Origin: JACPPO01 sp965262505
GTDB taxonomy: Bacteria; Acidobacteriota; Vicinamibacteria; Vicinamibacterales; UBA2999
DNA length: 64,000 bases
Reading direction: 5' to 3'
NCBI GenBank assembly: GCA_965262505.1
Contig: CBDHFM010000030.1
Location: 4,216,001-4,280,000, forward strand
In this document: piece after piece, positions 54,521 through 63,475 of the stretch
Numbering within the stretch: the stretch's first letter is position 1
How the letters are laid out: each line of letters starts with the position of its first letter
Notes under the pieces: generated by a model
What the model saw: the letters and a program-made list of their open reading frames with translations, nothing else
Databases searched by the model: none
What the model was told of the DNA's origin: nothing
Translations under genes and position numbers: made by a program

Positions 54521-55920
54521 AGTGTTACCGGGCGTCCTATCGTCGCGCCACAACTCGGGTTACCCATCAGGGAGGATGGCGATGGGGAGAATCCGAGTGG
54601 GACCACAAGCAATTCGCGAGTATCTGGGACGGATGCGGGAACGCTACGCGCACGCGGCGCGGCCGACGAAGGGCCAGCTGTTGGATGAGGTGTGTGAGGT
54701 GACGGGCTATCACCGCAAGGCGGTGATTCGGTCGCTGCGTCGGCCGGAGCGACCGCGGCGACGACGCCGCGGGGGCCCGCCGGTCCGCTATGGACCGGTG
54801 GTCGTGGGCACGTTGCGGCGAATCTGGGAGGCCGCCGGATACCCGTGGTCTCTGCGGCTGCAGGCCTTGCTGCCCACGTGGCTGCCGTGGGCATGTCGGC
54901 GGTGGCGGATCCCCCGCGAGGTTGTCGAGAAGCTCCGGTCGATGAGCCCGCGGCAGATGGATCGGTGCCTGCGGGCCTTCAAGAGCGAGCTGCGGACGCG
55001 GCAGTACGGCCGGACGAAGCCTGGGACGCTCCTCAAGCATCAGATTCCGCTGAAGACGGACCGCTGGGACGTGCAGGAGCCGGGCTTTACCGAGATCGAT
55101 CTCGTGGCGCATTCGGGCGATCGCGCTGCCGGCGACTTCATTTATTCACTGAATGTGACCGATATCCTCACGACCTGGGTGGAAACGCGGGCGGTGATGG
55201 GCAAGAGTCAGCACCACGTCCAGGAAGGCTTGGAGTACTTGCGCCAAGCCATGCCCTTTCGGTTGCGCGGGATCGATTCGGACAACGGCTCCGAGTTCAT
55301 CAATCACCATCTCCGCCGCTATTGCACGCACCATGACATCCAATTCACTCGCGGGCGCCCGTACAAGAAGGACGATAACGCGCACATCGAGCAGAAGAAT
55401 TGGACGCACGTGCGGAAGCTGCTGGGCTACGTGCGGTATGACTCGGCGCCGGCGCTCACCGCGATCGATGGGCTCTACGAGGAGCTGCGCCTGCTGCAGA
55501 ACCTGTTTCTCCCCTCGGTGACGCTGGTCGAGAAGCGCCGCGTCGGCGCCCGCCTCCGTCGCCGCTATGACGCGCCGCGGACGCCGCTCGAGCGCGTGGA
55601 GGCGTGTGCCGAAGCCGCCCCGGCGCAGGTCCGGGCGCTGAGACAGCTCCGCGCGCGTCTCGATCCGTTCATCCTGGCGCAGCGGATCGACCAAGGGCTG
55701 GCCGGCGTCTACCGCCTCGCCAACCAGCGGGTCAGTCCTGCGGCGCCGGCGAAAAATCCGCGCGGGGACGCTGCCCGACCTGTGGACGCGAAAAACGCGC
55801 CCACCAGGGCGTTGGAAACCCGCACAAAACGCGGCTTCCCACAGCGCCCACACGCCTTGTTCTCAACACAGATTCCGGTAACCCAAGTTACGGCGCGACG
55901 ATGCACCGCTCGGTAACACC
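54521..55920 (+). mobile_element. rve-type insertion sequence with long inverted repeats
   Basis: Ends RGTGTTACCGNNCG, then ATCGTCGCGCC, AACT and GGGTTACC blocks (54521 on; inverse to 55920). About 43 bp of imperfect terminal repeat with conserved blocks. Both ends are flanked by CTA/TAG, compatible with a TA target duplication. Between the element and lnt (55921-56086) there is no gene. Confidence 0.85.
54576..55916 (+). CDS. integrase-catalytic-domain (rve) transposase
   Basis: 446 residues from ATG 54576, with GGGAGG before it. Helix-turn-helix at PTKGQLLDEVCEVTGYHRKA (about 27-46). Catalytic core: D in EPGFTEIDLVAHSGDRAAGD, D in LRGIDSDNGSEFINHHL, E in DDNAHIEQKNWTHVRKLLGY. Arg/Lys-rich C-terminus. 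Similar in organisation to, but clearly different from, the broken transposase at 51-52 kb. The stop lies inside the right inverted repeat. Intact. Confidence 0.88.
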   Translation: MAMGRIRVGPQAIREYLGRMRERYAHAARPTKGQLLDEVCEVTGYHRKAVIRSLRRPERPRRRRRGGPPVRYGPVVVGTLRRIWEAAGYPWSLRLQALLPTWLPWACRRWRIPREVVEKLRSMSPRQMDRCLRAFKSELRTRQYGRTKPGTLLKHQIPLKTDRWDVQEPGFTEIDLVAHSGDRAAGDFIYSLNVTDILTTWVETRAVMGKSQHHVQEGLEYLRQAMPFRLRGIDSDNGSEFINHHLRRYCTHHDIQFTRGRPYKKDDNAHIEQKNWTHVRKLLGYVRYDSAPALTAIDGLYEELRLLQNLFLPSVTLVEKRRVGARLRRRYDAPRTPLERVEACAEAAPAQVRALRQLRARLDPFILAQRIDQGLAGVYRLANQRVSPAAPAKNPRGDAARPVDAKNAPTRALETRTKRGFPQRPHALFSTQIPVTQVTARRCTAR

Positions 55921-56086
55921 TAGTTATGGCTCGACAGGTCCCCAATACACGCGTTTCGCCGGTGCTCCGCTGGGTCCGTGAGCGGGTCCTCGCGGACCAT
56001 CAGGTGGCGCTGGCCGCGGACGCGTGCGCGCCGGGGATCCCGCCGCAACCGACGGTCTGTCGCGAAAGTGTTGTAGCCTGACTTCG

Positions 56087-57649
56087 TTGACCTATCCCCT
56101 CGCCATTCTGTCCGGCGCGTTACTTGCCCTCAGCTTTCCCCGGTACGGCCACCCGGCGTTCGCCTGGATCGCGCTCGTCCCGCTCGTCATCGCGCTGAGC
56201 GGCTGGCGCGGCCGGGTCGAGCGACTGCCTGGCCAGCCTCCGCTGCGGGCCTTCACGCTGGGTCTGACGACTGGGGCGCTGTATTTCATCGGGACGATCT
56301 ACTGGACCGGCACCGTCGTCAGCACCTTTGGCGGGCTTGCGCTTCCGGTCGCGCTGCTGGCGATGTTGCTGCTCGCGTCGTATCTGGCGCTGTTCCCTGC
56401 CTTGGCGGCTCTAATCACCGCGCGTTTGGTGACCCGCGCCGGCCCGGGTGCGCTGTTCCTGATGCCGGCCGCGTGGGTGGCTACCGAATTTTCACGCGGC
56501 TATCTCTTCGGTGGATTCCCGTGGGTGCCGCTGGGCAATAGCCAGGTCACTGTCCTGCCGGTGGCGCAGCTGGCGAGCGTCTTCGGCGTCTATGGCCTTT
56601 CCGCGCTCGTCGCGTTCGTGAATGCCACGCTCGCGTACGCCCTGCTTTCCGAGGGGCGGAAGCGGATGATCGCGATCGCCGCCACGGTTGTCGTGCTCGC
56701 CGGCATCGGCGGATGGGGCGCACGGCGCGTGGCGGATGGATCGCTCACGCGGGAGGGAACCCCGCTCCGCGTCGGCCTCATCCAGGGCAACATCGCCCAG
56801 GAAGACAAATGGAACCCGGACGAGGCGAGGCGCATCTTCACGACGTACGTCGCCATGACGCGCGACGCGGTGCGGCGCGGCGCCGAGTTCGTCATCTGGC
56901 CGGAATCGTCCACTCCCTTCATGTTCGAGGAGGACGAGGTGGGGGGGACGGCGGTGCGCGATCTCTCGCGCGAAGTGCAGGTGCCTGTTCTGTTCGGCAG
57001 CGACCAGGTTGACCGCACGAGTGATCCGATTCGGTTGTTCAACGCCGCTTTCCTGGTTACCGCAGAGGGCGAGACGGCGGCCGTTTACCGCAAGATGCAC
57101 CTCGTCCCGTTTGGCGAGTACATCCCGTTCAAGCAGTGGCTGTATTTCGTGTCGCCGCTCGTCGATCAGCTCGCCGAGTTCGCGCCGGGCAGGGCGATGG
57201 TCATGCTGCCCGTCGGGCCGCATCTGGTGAGCACGGCGATTTGTTACGAAGTCGTCTACCCGGCCCTCATCGGGCAGGCCGTGGCGGGCGGAAGCCAATT
57301 GTTGACGACGATTACCAACGACGCGTGGTACGGGCAGTCGTCGGCGCCGCATCAGCACTTCGAGATGGCTTCGATGCGGGCAATCGAGCAGGGCCGTTAT
57401 CTCGCACGCGCCGCGAATACCGGGATCAGCGGCGTCGTCGATCCGTACGGACGAATCGTACGGCAGTCGGCTATCTTTGAGCAGGCGGGGCTCGTTGAGG
57501 ACGTGCGCCTTCTAACGGGCCGCACGATCTATTCGACGATCGGCGATGCGATCGCGTATGTCTCGCTCGCCTTGATCGCCGGCGGGCTCATTGCGATCAA
57601 CCGTTGGACCCTGGGGCGGCCCCGAAGGCGCCCTCACACAGCAATATGA
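56087..57649 (+). CDS. lnt: apolipoprotein N-acyltransferase
   Basis: About 520 residues if TTG 56087 is the start (LTYPLAILSGALLALSFPRY opens the first helix). An ATG at 56024 adds 21 unlikely residues and CTG 56078 is another option. Inner-membrane enzyme adding the third acyl chain to lipoproteins. Six or more N-terminal helices, then the nitrilase-like periplasmic domain with catalytic triad: E in EFVIWPESSTPF, K in AAVYRKMHLVPFGEYIPF, C in LVSTAICYEVVYPALI. The W-Y-G-x-S motif (TTITNDAWYGQSSAPHQHFE) is present. Followed by prfB after a palindrome. Confidence 0.9.
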   Translation: MTYPLAILSGALLALSFPRYGHPAFAWIALVPLVIALSGWRGRVERLPGQPPLRAFTLGLTTGALYFIGTIYWTGTVVSTFGGLALPVALLAMLLLASYLALFPALAALITARLVTRAGPGALFLMPAAWVATEFSRGYLFGGFPWVPLGNSQVTVLPVAQLASVFGVYGLSALVAFVNATLAYALLSEGRKRMIAIAATVVVLAGIGGWGARRVADGSLTREGTPLRVGLIQGNIAQEDKWNPDEARRIFTTYVAMTRDAVRRGAEFVIWPESSTPFMFEEDEVGGTAVRDLSREVQVPVLFGSDQVDRTSDPIRLFNAAFLVTAEGETAAVYRKMHLVPFGEYIPFKQWLYFVSPLVDQLAEFAPGRAMVMLPVGPHLVSTAICYEVVYPALIGQAVAGGSQLLTTITNDAWYGQSSAPHQHFEMASMRAIEQGRYLARAANTGISGVVDPYGRIVRQSAIFEQAGLVEDVRLLTGRTIYSTIGDAIAYVSLALIAGGLIAINRWTLGRPRRRPHTAI

Positions 57650-57671
57650 GGACGGGCCTTCAGGCCCGTCC
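57650..57671. repeat. palindrome GGACGGGCC-TTCA-GGCCCGTCC between lnt and prfB
   Basis: Perfect 9-bp stem with TTCA loop, one base after the lnt stop. Same loop style as the other GGCTTTAGCC-type palindromes in the window. May terminate lnt transcription or attenuate read-through into prfB. Confidence 0.65.
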
Positions 57672-57686
57672 AGAGGAGAGAAGATT

Positions 57687-58824
57687 GTGGCAGTCGCACT
57701 CGAAGACTTAGTCCGCCAGTACGACGACCTCGGGCGCCGGGCAACGGAACTGCGGAGGCATCTTTGAGGGTGCCAGGCTTGACGAACAGCTCGCCGACAT
57801 CGAGAAGAGGACTGGCGAGCCGGATTTCTGGAGTAACCAGGCCGACGCGCAGAAGGTCATGCAGGGCCGCCGGCGTCTAGAGGAAGACCTGGCGCTGCGG
57901 CAGTCGCTCGGCCGGCACGTCGACGATTTGAGCGTGCTGATCGAGTGGGCGAATGCTGGGGAGGACGTCAGCGCGGATCTCGCGCGCGGCCTCGAAGAGC
58001 TCCAGGCGGAGGTCGAGGCGGCCGAGACGAAGAAGATGCTCGGCGGCCAGTACGATCGCGCCAGCGCCATCGTTGCGATCCATCCTGGCGCGGGCGGCAC
58101 GGAGTCGCAGGATTGGGCCGAGATGCTGCTGCGCATGTACTTGAAGTGGGCGGAGCGCAGCGGTTTCAAGCGCGAGGTCATCGATTACCAACCAGGCGAC
58201 GAAGCGGGCATCAAGAGCGCCACATTCATGCTGACCGGCGACTATGCGTATGGGTTGATGACGGCCGAAGGAGGTGTGCATCGCCTCGTGCGTATCTCTC
58301 CGTTTGATCAGGCGGCGAGGCGCCACACGTCGTTCGCGTCCGTGTTTGTGTGGCCGGAGCTGCCGGAGGATGTCGACGTCGAGGTCGACGAGAAAGATCT
58401 CCGGATCGACACGTACCGGTCGAGCGGCGCCGGTGGCCAGCACGTCAACGTGACCGACTCAGCGGTGCGCATTACGCATCTTCCGACCGGCATCGTAGTC
58501 TCCTGCCAGAACGAGCGGTCGCAGCACAAGAATCGGTCGTCGGCCATGAAAGTGCTGAAATCACGGCTCTTCGATCTGAAGTTGAAGGAGCAGCAGGCCA
58601 GGCTGGAGGAGATCGCCGGCACGAAAATGGACATCGGCTTTGGCAGCCAAATCCGCAGCTATGTCCTGCAGCCGTATCAGATGATCAAGGACCACCGGAC
58701 GAAGATGGAGGTCGGGGATGTCAACCGTATCCTCGACGGCGATCTCGACCCCTTCATCAAGAGCTACCTGATGAAGAAGGCGAGCGGGACGCTCGGCGCG
58801 CCGGCTCCGGCAGACGAGGAGTGA
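57687..58824 (+). CDS. prfB: peptide chain release factor 2, with programmed +1 frameshift
   Basis: Reads join(57687-57764, 57766-58824), about 378 residues. The first 26 codons (GTG start after GAGGAGAG; VAVALEDLVRQYDDLGRRAT then ELRRHL) end in an in-frame TGA (57765-57767). Slipping +1 at CTTT continues EGARLDEQLADIEKRTGEPD then FWSNQADA, the usual RF2 sequence. The peptidyl-hydrolysis GGQ motif is in SSGAGGQHVNVTDSAVRITH; the SPF tripeptide occurs in VRISPFDQAA, and the anticodon-like SPF is not separately verified. RF2 recognises UGA/UAA, so the site autoregulates its own synthesis. Confidence 0.95.
57754..57767 (+). promoter_or_regulatory. prfB recoding site (SD-like GGAGG, CAT spacer, CTT-TGA)
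   Basis: GGAGG at 57754-57758 stands three bases before CTTTGA (57762-57767), the spacing known to drive RF2 +1 frameshifting. The base after TGA is G, whereas C is commonest. Confidence 0.92.
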
Positions 58825-58927
58825 GGTCGGACTCGGGCACACACATCCGTAGTTTCCCGATCCCGCGACTCTCACCCCCAAGGTCCAGACACAGTTGAAC
58901 TTGGGCGTCGCGGATCTGTGACGTGAC

Positions 58928-61258
58928 CTACTGCGAGGCGGGCGTGGGGTAGACGGTCTGCGGCTGCGTGCCGTTGATGAAGGCTTCCGTAATGCCGGAG
59001 TCGAGCGCTACGAACACGATGTTGCCGGGCGCCTCGAATGCCGGCGGGTTCGTCCGGTCGCCGTGTGCGTCGACATACGCCCGCATGAAGTCGATCCAGA
59101 TCGGCAGGGCGGCTGAAGAACCGGTTTCGCCGTTGCTGCTCCCGCCGATCGGCTTCTTCTCGTCGTAGCCTACCCACACCCCCACCGTGATATTCGGGTC
59201 GAAGCCGATGAACCAGGCGTCGGTGTAGTCGTCCACCGTGCCCGTCTTTCCGGCCAGCGGCCAGTCGAGCGACGCGGCGGCGCGGCCCGTTCCCTGCTGG
59301 ATGACCCCGCGAAGCAGGTTGGTCATCACGAACGCGGTGTCGGCGCGAATGGCTTCGTGCGCCTGAGGCCGGTTCTGTTCAAGAACGTTGCCCTCGCGGT
59401 CCGCGATGCTCACCACTGCGTACGGCGTCATCCGTACACCGCGGTTCGGAAACACCGAGTAGGCGGCGGCCGCATCCACCAGCGTCGCCTCGGCCGCACC
59501 CAGCGCCAGCGAAAGATACGGCTGGAAGTCTCCCTGCATCCCGAACCGCGCCGTATAGTCAACGACCTGCTGCGGACCGATCTCCAGCATCGCTTTCACC
59601 GCGGGAATGTTACGGGACTGTTCCAGCGCTCGCCGCAGCGTGATCGGCCCCACGAACTTCTGGTCGTAGTTCATCGGTTCGTACGGAGGCTGATCGGGTC
59701 CCGCCTCGAAGGACACCGGTTCGTCGATAAAGATGGAAACGGGTGTGAAGCCGCGATCGATGGCGGTCGTGTACACGATCGGCTTGAAGACCGAGCCCAT
59801 CTGCCGGCGCGCTTGGGTTGCGCGGTTGAACTTGCTTCGCTCGAAGCTGAATCCGCCGACCATCGCCCGGATTTCGCCGGTGCGGTTGTCGATGGCCACG
59901 ATCGCGCCTTCCAGTAGCGGTGTCTGTTCGAGCGCGACCGTTTCAGGTTCGTTGCCGCGCACCGTGCGGATTTCCACCTCGATCAGGTCGCCCACCTCGA
60001 AGAGATCGGCCGCCGAGGCGCGCCGCGTCCAGGAGAATGCACTGGCCGGTAGTTCCAGCTCGTACGGCCCGACGCGGATACCCGCGGCGCCGCCGCCTCG
60101 TGGCGGGACAGTTGTGACAACCGCCGGCACGACGTCACCGGTACGCATCGGTTGCGCCCAGCGTGCCGCCGCGAAACTGTCAACCGCGTGTCCCTCTGCG
60201 ACCACATTGCGCTCCGGCTTCCGGTAGCCGCTCCGGCGCTTGTCGATTCGGCGCAGCCCCCGGTCGATCGCCCGGTTCGCCGCGTCCTGCAGCCCGGCAT
60301 CCAGCGTCGTCTGCACCCGAAGCCCGGCCTCGTACAGCGCGTCCGCGCCGTACTCCTGCTCGAGCATCTTACGGATCTCTTCCGCGAAATAGGGCGCAAT
60401 CGAGCGGTCCCGGGTCGGCTGGCCCCGTACCACCAGTGGACGTGCGGCGGCCTCCTCCGCTTCCTCACGGGAGATGAAGCCCTCATCCGCCATCCGCGAA
60501 AGGACGTAGCCATTGCGCCGAGCGAGCGCCTGGTCCGGGTTCACGAACGGGCTAAGGCGTGCCGGCGTCTGGACGATCGCGGCGATCGTGGCGGCCTCTT
60601 CCAGGGTCACGTCTCGAGCGGGCCTCGCGAAATACAGCTGCGCGCCAGCCTCGACCCCATAGGCGCCATGTCCCATCGTCACGTGGTTGGCGTAGAAGGT
60701 GAAGATCTCGCGCTTGGTGTAGCGCTTTTCGAGCTGGACGGCGACGATCGCCTCCTTGATCTTTCGCTCGAAACCGCGAACGCCGGATCGCTCGAACACG
60801 CCGCCCCGCATGTAATCCTGCAGGAAGAGCATTCTCGCCACCTGCTGTGTGATCGTGCTGGCGCCGAACCGCTGGCCGTAGAGCACATCCCGCACAGCCG
60901 TGATGAGAATGCGGGACGCGCTGAGGCCGAAATGCTGCTCGAAGTCCGCATCCTCGCTGGCGATGATCGCCTGGCGCAGGACCGGCGCGATGTCGTCGTA
61001 CCCGATCACGACGCGCCGCTCAATGGCGAACTCGCTGATGACCTGCCCGTCGCGTGCGAACAGGCGGGTGATCGTGTTTGGCTGGTAGCTGTCGAGGGCG
61101 CTGATCTCGGGCAGGTCGTCGGTGTAGGCGAAGAGGACACCACTCAGCGTGCCGAGTAGCGCCACGACGATGAAGAGGGCGACAATGCCCGCCTGCCGGG
61201 CGACGCGCACCACGATCCGCCGGCCGTGAGGCGCGCTCTGTGCCGTGGGGGCGCTCAT
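58928..61258 (-). CDS. bifunctional penicillin-binding protein 1A
   Basis: 776 residues from ATG 61258. One membrane anchor (AGIVALFIVVALLGTLSGVL, residues 24-43). Glycosyltransferase domain about 60-240: IIASEDADFEQHFGLS with catalytic Glu, RFGASTITQQVARMLFLQ, KRYTKREIFTFYANHV. Transpeptidase domain: nucleophile Ser in RQMGSVFKPIVYTTAIDRGF (SxxK), a central SxN-like EQSRNIPAVKAML, and KTGTVDDYTDAWFIGFDP. Builds and crosslinks peptidoglycan at the inner membrane. Convergent with prfB, divergent from dnaK. Confidence 0.93.
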   Translation of the reverse strand: MSAPTAQSAPHGRRIVVRVARQAGIVALFIVVALLGTLSGVLFAYTDDLPEISALDSYQPNTITRLFARDGQVISEFAIERRVVIGYDDIAPVLRQAIIASEDADFEQHFGLSASRILITAVRDVLYGQRFGASTITQQVARMLFLQDYMRGGVFERSGVRGFERKIKEAIVAVQLEKRYTKREIFTFYANHVTMGHGAYGVEAGAQLYFARPARDVTLEEAATIAAIVQTPARLSPFVNPDQALARRNGYVLSRMADEGFISREEAEEAAARPLVVRGQPTRDRSIAPYFAEEIRKMLEQEYGADALYEAGLRVQTTLDAGLQDAANRAIDRGLRRIDKRRSGYRKPERNVVAEGHAVDSFAAARWAQPMRTGDVVPAVVTTVPPRGGGAAGIRVGPYELELPASAFSWTRRASAADLFEVGDLIEVEIRTVRGNEPETVALEQTPLLEGAIVAIDNRTGEIRAMVGGFSFERSKFNRATQARRQMGSVFKPIVYTTAIDRGFTPVSIFIDEPVSFEAGPDQPPYEPMNYDQKFVGPITLRRALEQSRNIPAVKAMLEIGPQQVVDYTARFGMQGDFQPYLSLALGAAEATLVDAAAAYSVFPNRGVRMTPYAVVSIADREGNVLEQNRPQAHEAIRADTAFVMTNLLRGVIQQGTGRAAASLDWPLAGKTGTVDDYTDAWFIGFDPNITVGVWVGYDEKKPIGGSSNGETGSSAALPIWIDFMRAYVDAHGDRTNPPAFEAPGNIVFVALDSGITEAFINGTQPQTVYPTPASQ

Positions 61259-61393
61259 GCTTCGGTCGTTTCCGGGGTGCTCATGGGATGATCGGGGGCC
61301 CGAGGCCTCCAGGTCCGCGATTCAGTATAACAGCGGCAACTCGATGAAATGGCTGAGCCTTATCTGTGCGTCCCTGTCCACATCATCCAGAGA

Positions 61394-61422
61394 TTGACTG
61401 AACCCTACTCAGATTTTATACT
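61394..61422 (+). promoter_or_regulatory. sigma70-type promoter of dnaK
   Basis: TTGACT (61394-61399), 17-bp spacer, TATACT (61417-61422), a near-consensus housekeeping promoter 79 bp before the dnaK ATG. Downstream, AAACGAA (61445-61451) and TTCGTTT (61466-61472) form a 7-bp inverted repeat with a 14-bp spacer, a possible operator or leader hairpin. No CIRCE element was seen. Confidence 0.75.
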
Positions 61423-61500
61423 AAGAGCAACCTAAGCTTACGCCAAACGAAACCGCACACTGGCGTTCGTTTCGAACAAACGCGCGAAGGACGCGACGAC

Positions 61501-63396
61501 ATGAGCAAAATTATCGGCATCGATCTTGGCACGACCAACTCCGTGGTGGCCGTCATGGAAGGCGGCGAGCCCGTCGTCATCACGAATCCGGAAGGCAACA
61601 GGCTGACGCCGTCCGTCGTGGCGTTCACCAAAACGGGGGAACGGTTGGTCGGCCAGGTCGCCAAGCGCCAGGCCGTCACGAACCCGGAGAACACTGTGTT
61701 CTCAATCAAACGGTTCATGGGCCGGCGCCACGAAGAGGTCTCCTCGGAAATGACGATGGTGCCGTACTCGGTCGCATCGGCGCCCAACGACGACGTGCGC
61801 ATCAAGATCATGGGCGAGGACTACGCCCCGCCTCAGATTTCCGCGATGGTGCTACAGAAGCTGAAGCAGGCGGCGGAGGAGTACCTCGGGCAGCCGGTCA
61901 CCAAGGCCGTCATCACGACACCTGCGTACTTCAACGACGCGCAGCGCCAGGCGACCAAGGAAGCGGGTCAGATCGCCGGCCTCGAGGTGATGCGCATCGT
62001 CAACGAGCCCACCGCGGCGGCGCTGGCCTACGGGCTCGACAAGAAGAAGGAAGAGACGATCGCCGTCTACGACTTCGGCGGCGGCACCTTCGATATCTCC
62101 ATCCTCGAGGTTGGCGAAGGGGTTGTCGAGGTCAAGGCCACTAACGGCGACACGCATCTAGGGGGCGACAACCTCGACCAGCGCATCATCGATTGGATCA
62201 TCTCTGAGTTCAAGAATAGCGACGGCATCGATCTCGGCAAGGACCGGATGGCCCTGCAGCGCCTCAAGGAGGCGGCGGAGAAGGCCAAGATGGAGCTCTC
62301 CTCCGTGATGGAGACCGACATCAATCTGCCGTTCGTCACTGCCGACCAGACTGGCCCGAAGCACCTCCAGATGAAGCTGACGCGGTCGCGATTCGAGCAA
62401 CTTGTGGAGGACCTGCTGCAGCAGACCGTCGGTCCGACGAAGAAGGCGCTGTCGGACGCGGGCCTGGACCCGTCGAAGATTGACGAAGTCGTGGTCGTCG
62501 GAGGATCCACGAGGATCCCCCGCGTGCAGCAGATCGTCAAGGACCTGTTCGGCAAAGAGGCGCACAAGGGTGTGAACCCCGACGAAGTGGTCGCGATCGG
62601 CGCCGCTATTCAGGCCGGCGTGCTGGCGGGCGAAGTAAAGGATCTGCTGCTGCTGGACGTGACGCCCCTCTCACTTGGCATCGAGACGCTGGGCGGGGTG
62701 ATGACGACGCTGATTCCGCGGAACACGACGATTCCCACGCGGAAGAGCGAGACGTTTTCGACCGCTGCCGACAGCCAGACGAGCGTCGAGGTTCATGTCG
62801 TGCAAGGCGAACGCCCGCTGGCCAAGGACAACCGAACGCTGGGACGGTTTCAGCTGGTCGGACTTCCGCCTGCGCCGCGCGGTGTGCCGCAGATCGAGGT
62901 CACGTTTGACATCGATGCCAACGGCATCGTCAATGTGTCTGCAAAGGACATGGGTACCGGCAAGGAACAGAAGATCACCATCACGGCGTCGAGCGGCCTC
63001 AGCAAGGATGAGGTCGAGAGGATGATGAAGGACGCGTCGGCCCACGCCGAGGAGGACAAGAACAGGCGCGAGGAAATCGAGACGCGGAACCGGGCGGATC
63101 AGGCTGTGTATGCCGCCGACAAGATGCTGCAGGACATGGGCGCCAAACTGACGGCGGACGACAAGTCGGCCGTCGAGTCAGCGATCGAGGCGCTCAAGGC
63201 CGCGATGGCGGCCAATAACGCGGGCGACATGAACAGCGCGATGGAGCAGTTGACGCAGGTACAGCACAAGGCTGCGGAGGCGCTCTATAAGCAGACGGGC
63301 GCAGGTGGGGCCGAGAGTGCAACCGGCACTGAAGACCCGTCCGGTCCGCAGGACGACGTGATCGACGCGGAAGTTGTGGACGAGGAGAAGAAGTAA
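61501..63396 (+). CDS. dnaK: Hsp70 chaperone DnaK
   Basis: 631 residues from ATG 61501. ATPase domain: SKIIGIDLGTTNSVVAVMEG, ITTPAYFNDAQRQATKEAG, IVNEPTAAALAYGLDKKK, VYDFGGGTFDISILEVGEG and VVVGGSTRIPRVQQIVKDLF. Linker VKDLLLLDVTPLSLGIETLG, then the substrate domain and a helical lid ending DPSGPQDDVIDAEVVDEEKK, with the usual acidic EVVD-type tail. Folds proteins with DnaJ and GrpE. dnaJ follows after 79 bp, so the pair is probably an operon. No grpE or hrcA in view. Confidence 0.97.
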   Translation: MSKIIGIDLGTTNSVVAVMEGGEPVVITNPEGNRLTPSVVAFTKTGERLVGQVAKRQAVTNPENTVFSIKRFMGRRHEEVSSEMTMVPYSVASAPNDDVRIKIMGEDYAPPQISAMVLQKLKQAAEEYLGQPVTKAVITTPAYFNDAQRQATKEAGQIAGLEVMRIVNEPTAAALAYGLDKKKEETIAVYDFGGGTFDISILEVGEGVVEVKATNGDTHLGGDNLDQRIIDWIISEFKNSDGIDLGKDRMALQRLKEAAEKAKMELSSVMETDINLPFVTADQTGPKHLQMKLTRSRFEQLVEDLLQQTVGPTKKALSDAGLDPSKIDEVVVVGGSTRIPRVQQIVKDLFGKEAHKGVNPDEVVAIGAAIQAGVLAGEVKDLLLLDVTPLSLGIETLGGVMTTLIPRNTTIPTRKSETFSTAADSQTSVEVHVVQGERPLAKDNRTLGRFQLVGLPPAPRGVPQIEVTFDIDANGIVNVSAKDMGTGKEQKITITASSGLSKDEVERMMKDASAHAEEDKNRREEIETRNRADQAVYAADKMLQDMGAKLTADDKSAVESAIEALKAAMAANNAGDMNSAMEQLTQVQHKAAEALYKQTGAGGAESATGTEDPSGPQDDVIDAEVVDEEKK

Positions 63397-63402
63397 CTCA
63401 TT

Positions 63403-63470
63403 CATGATTGGCGATTTGTGATCGCGATTCGAAATCACGAATCACGAATCACGAATCACAAGTCAGCAAT
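63403..63470. repeat. degenerate tandem repeat between dnaK and dnaJ
   Basis: Units GATTGGCGATTTGTGAT then AATCACGAATCACGAATCAC in tandem (9-bp step CGAATCACG). Similar in style to 48412-48480. Confidence 0.65.
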
Positions 63471-63475
63471 CCCAC

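Noticed and set aside
61440..61500. CIRCE operator before dnaK
   Set aside because: The 7-bp inverted repeat seen there does not match the CIRCE consensus (TTAGCACTC-N9-GAGTGCTAA).
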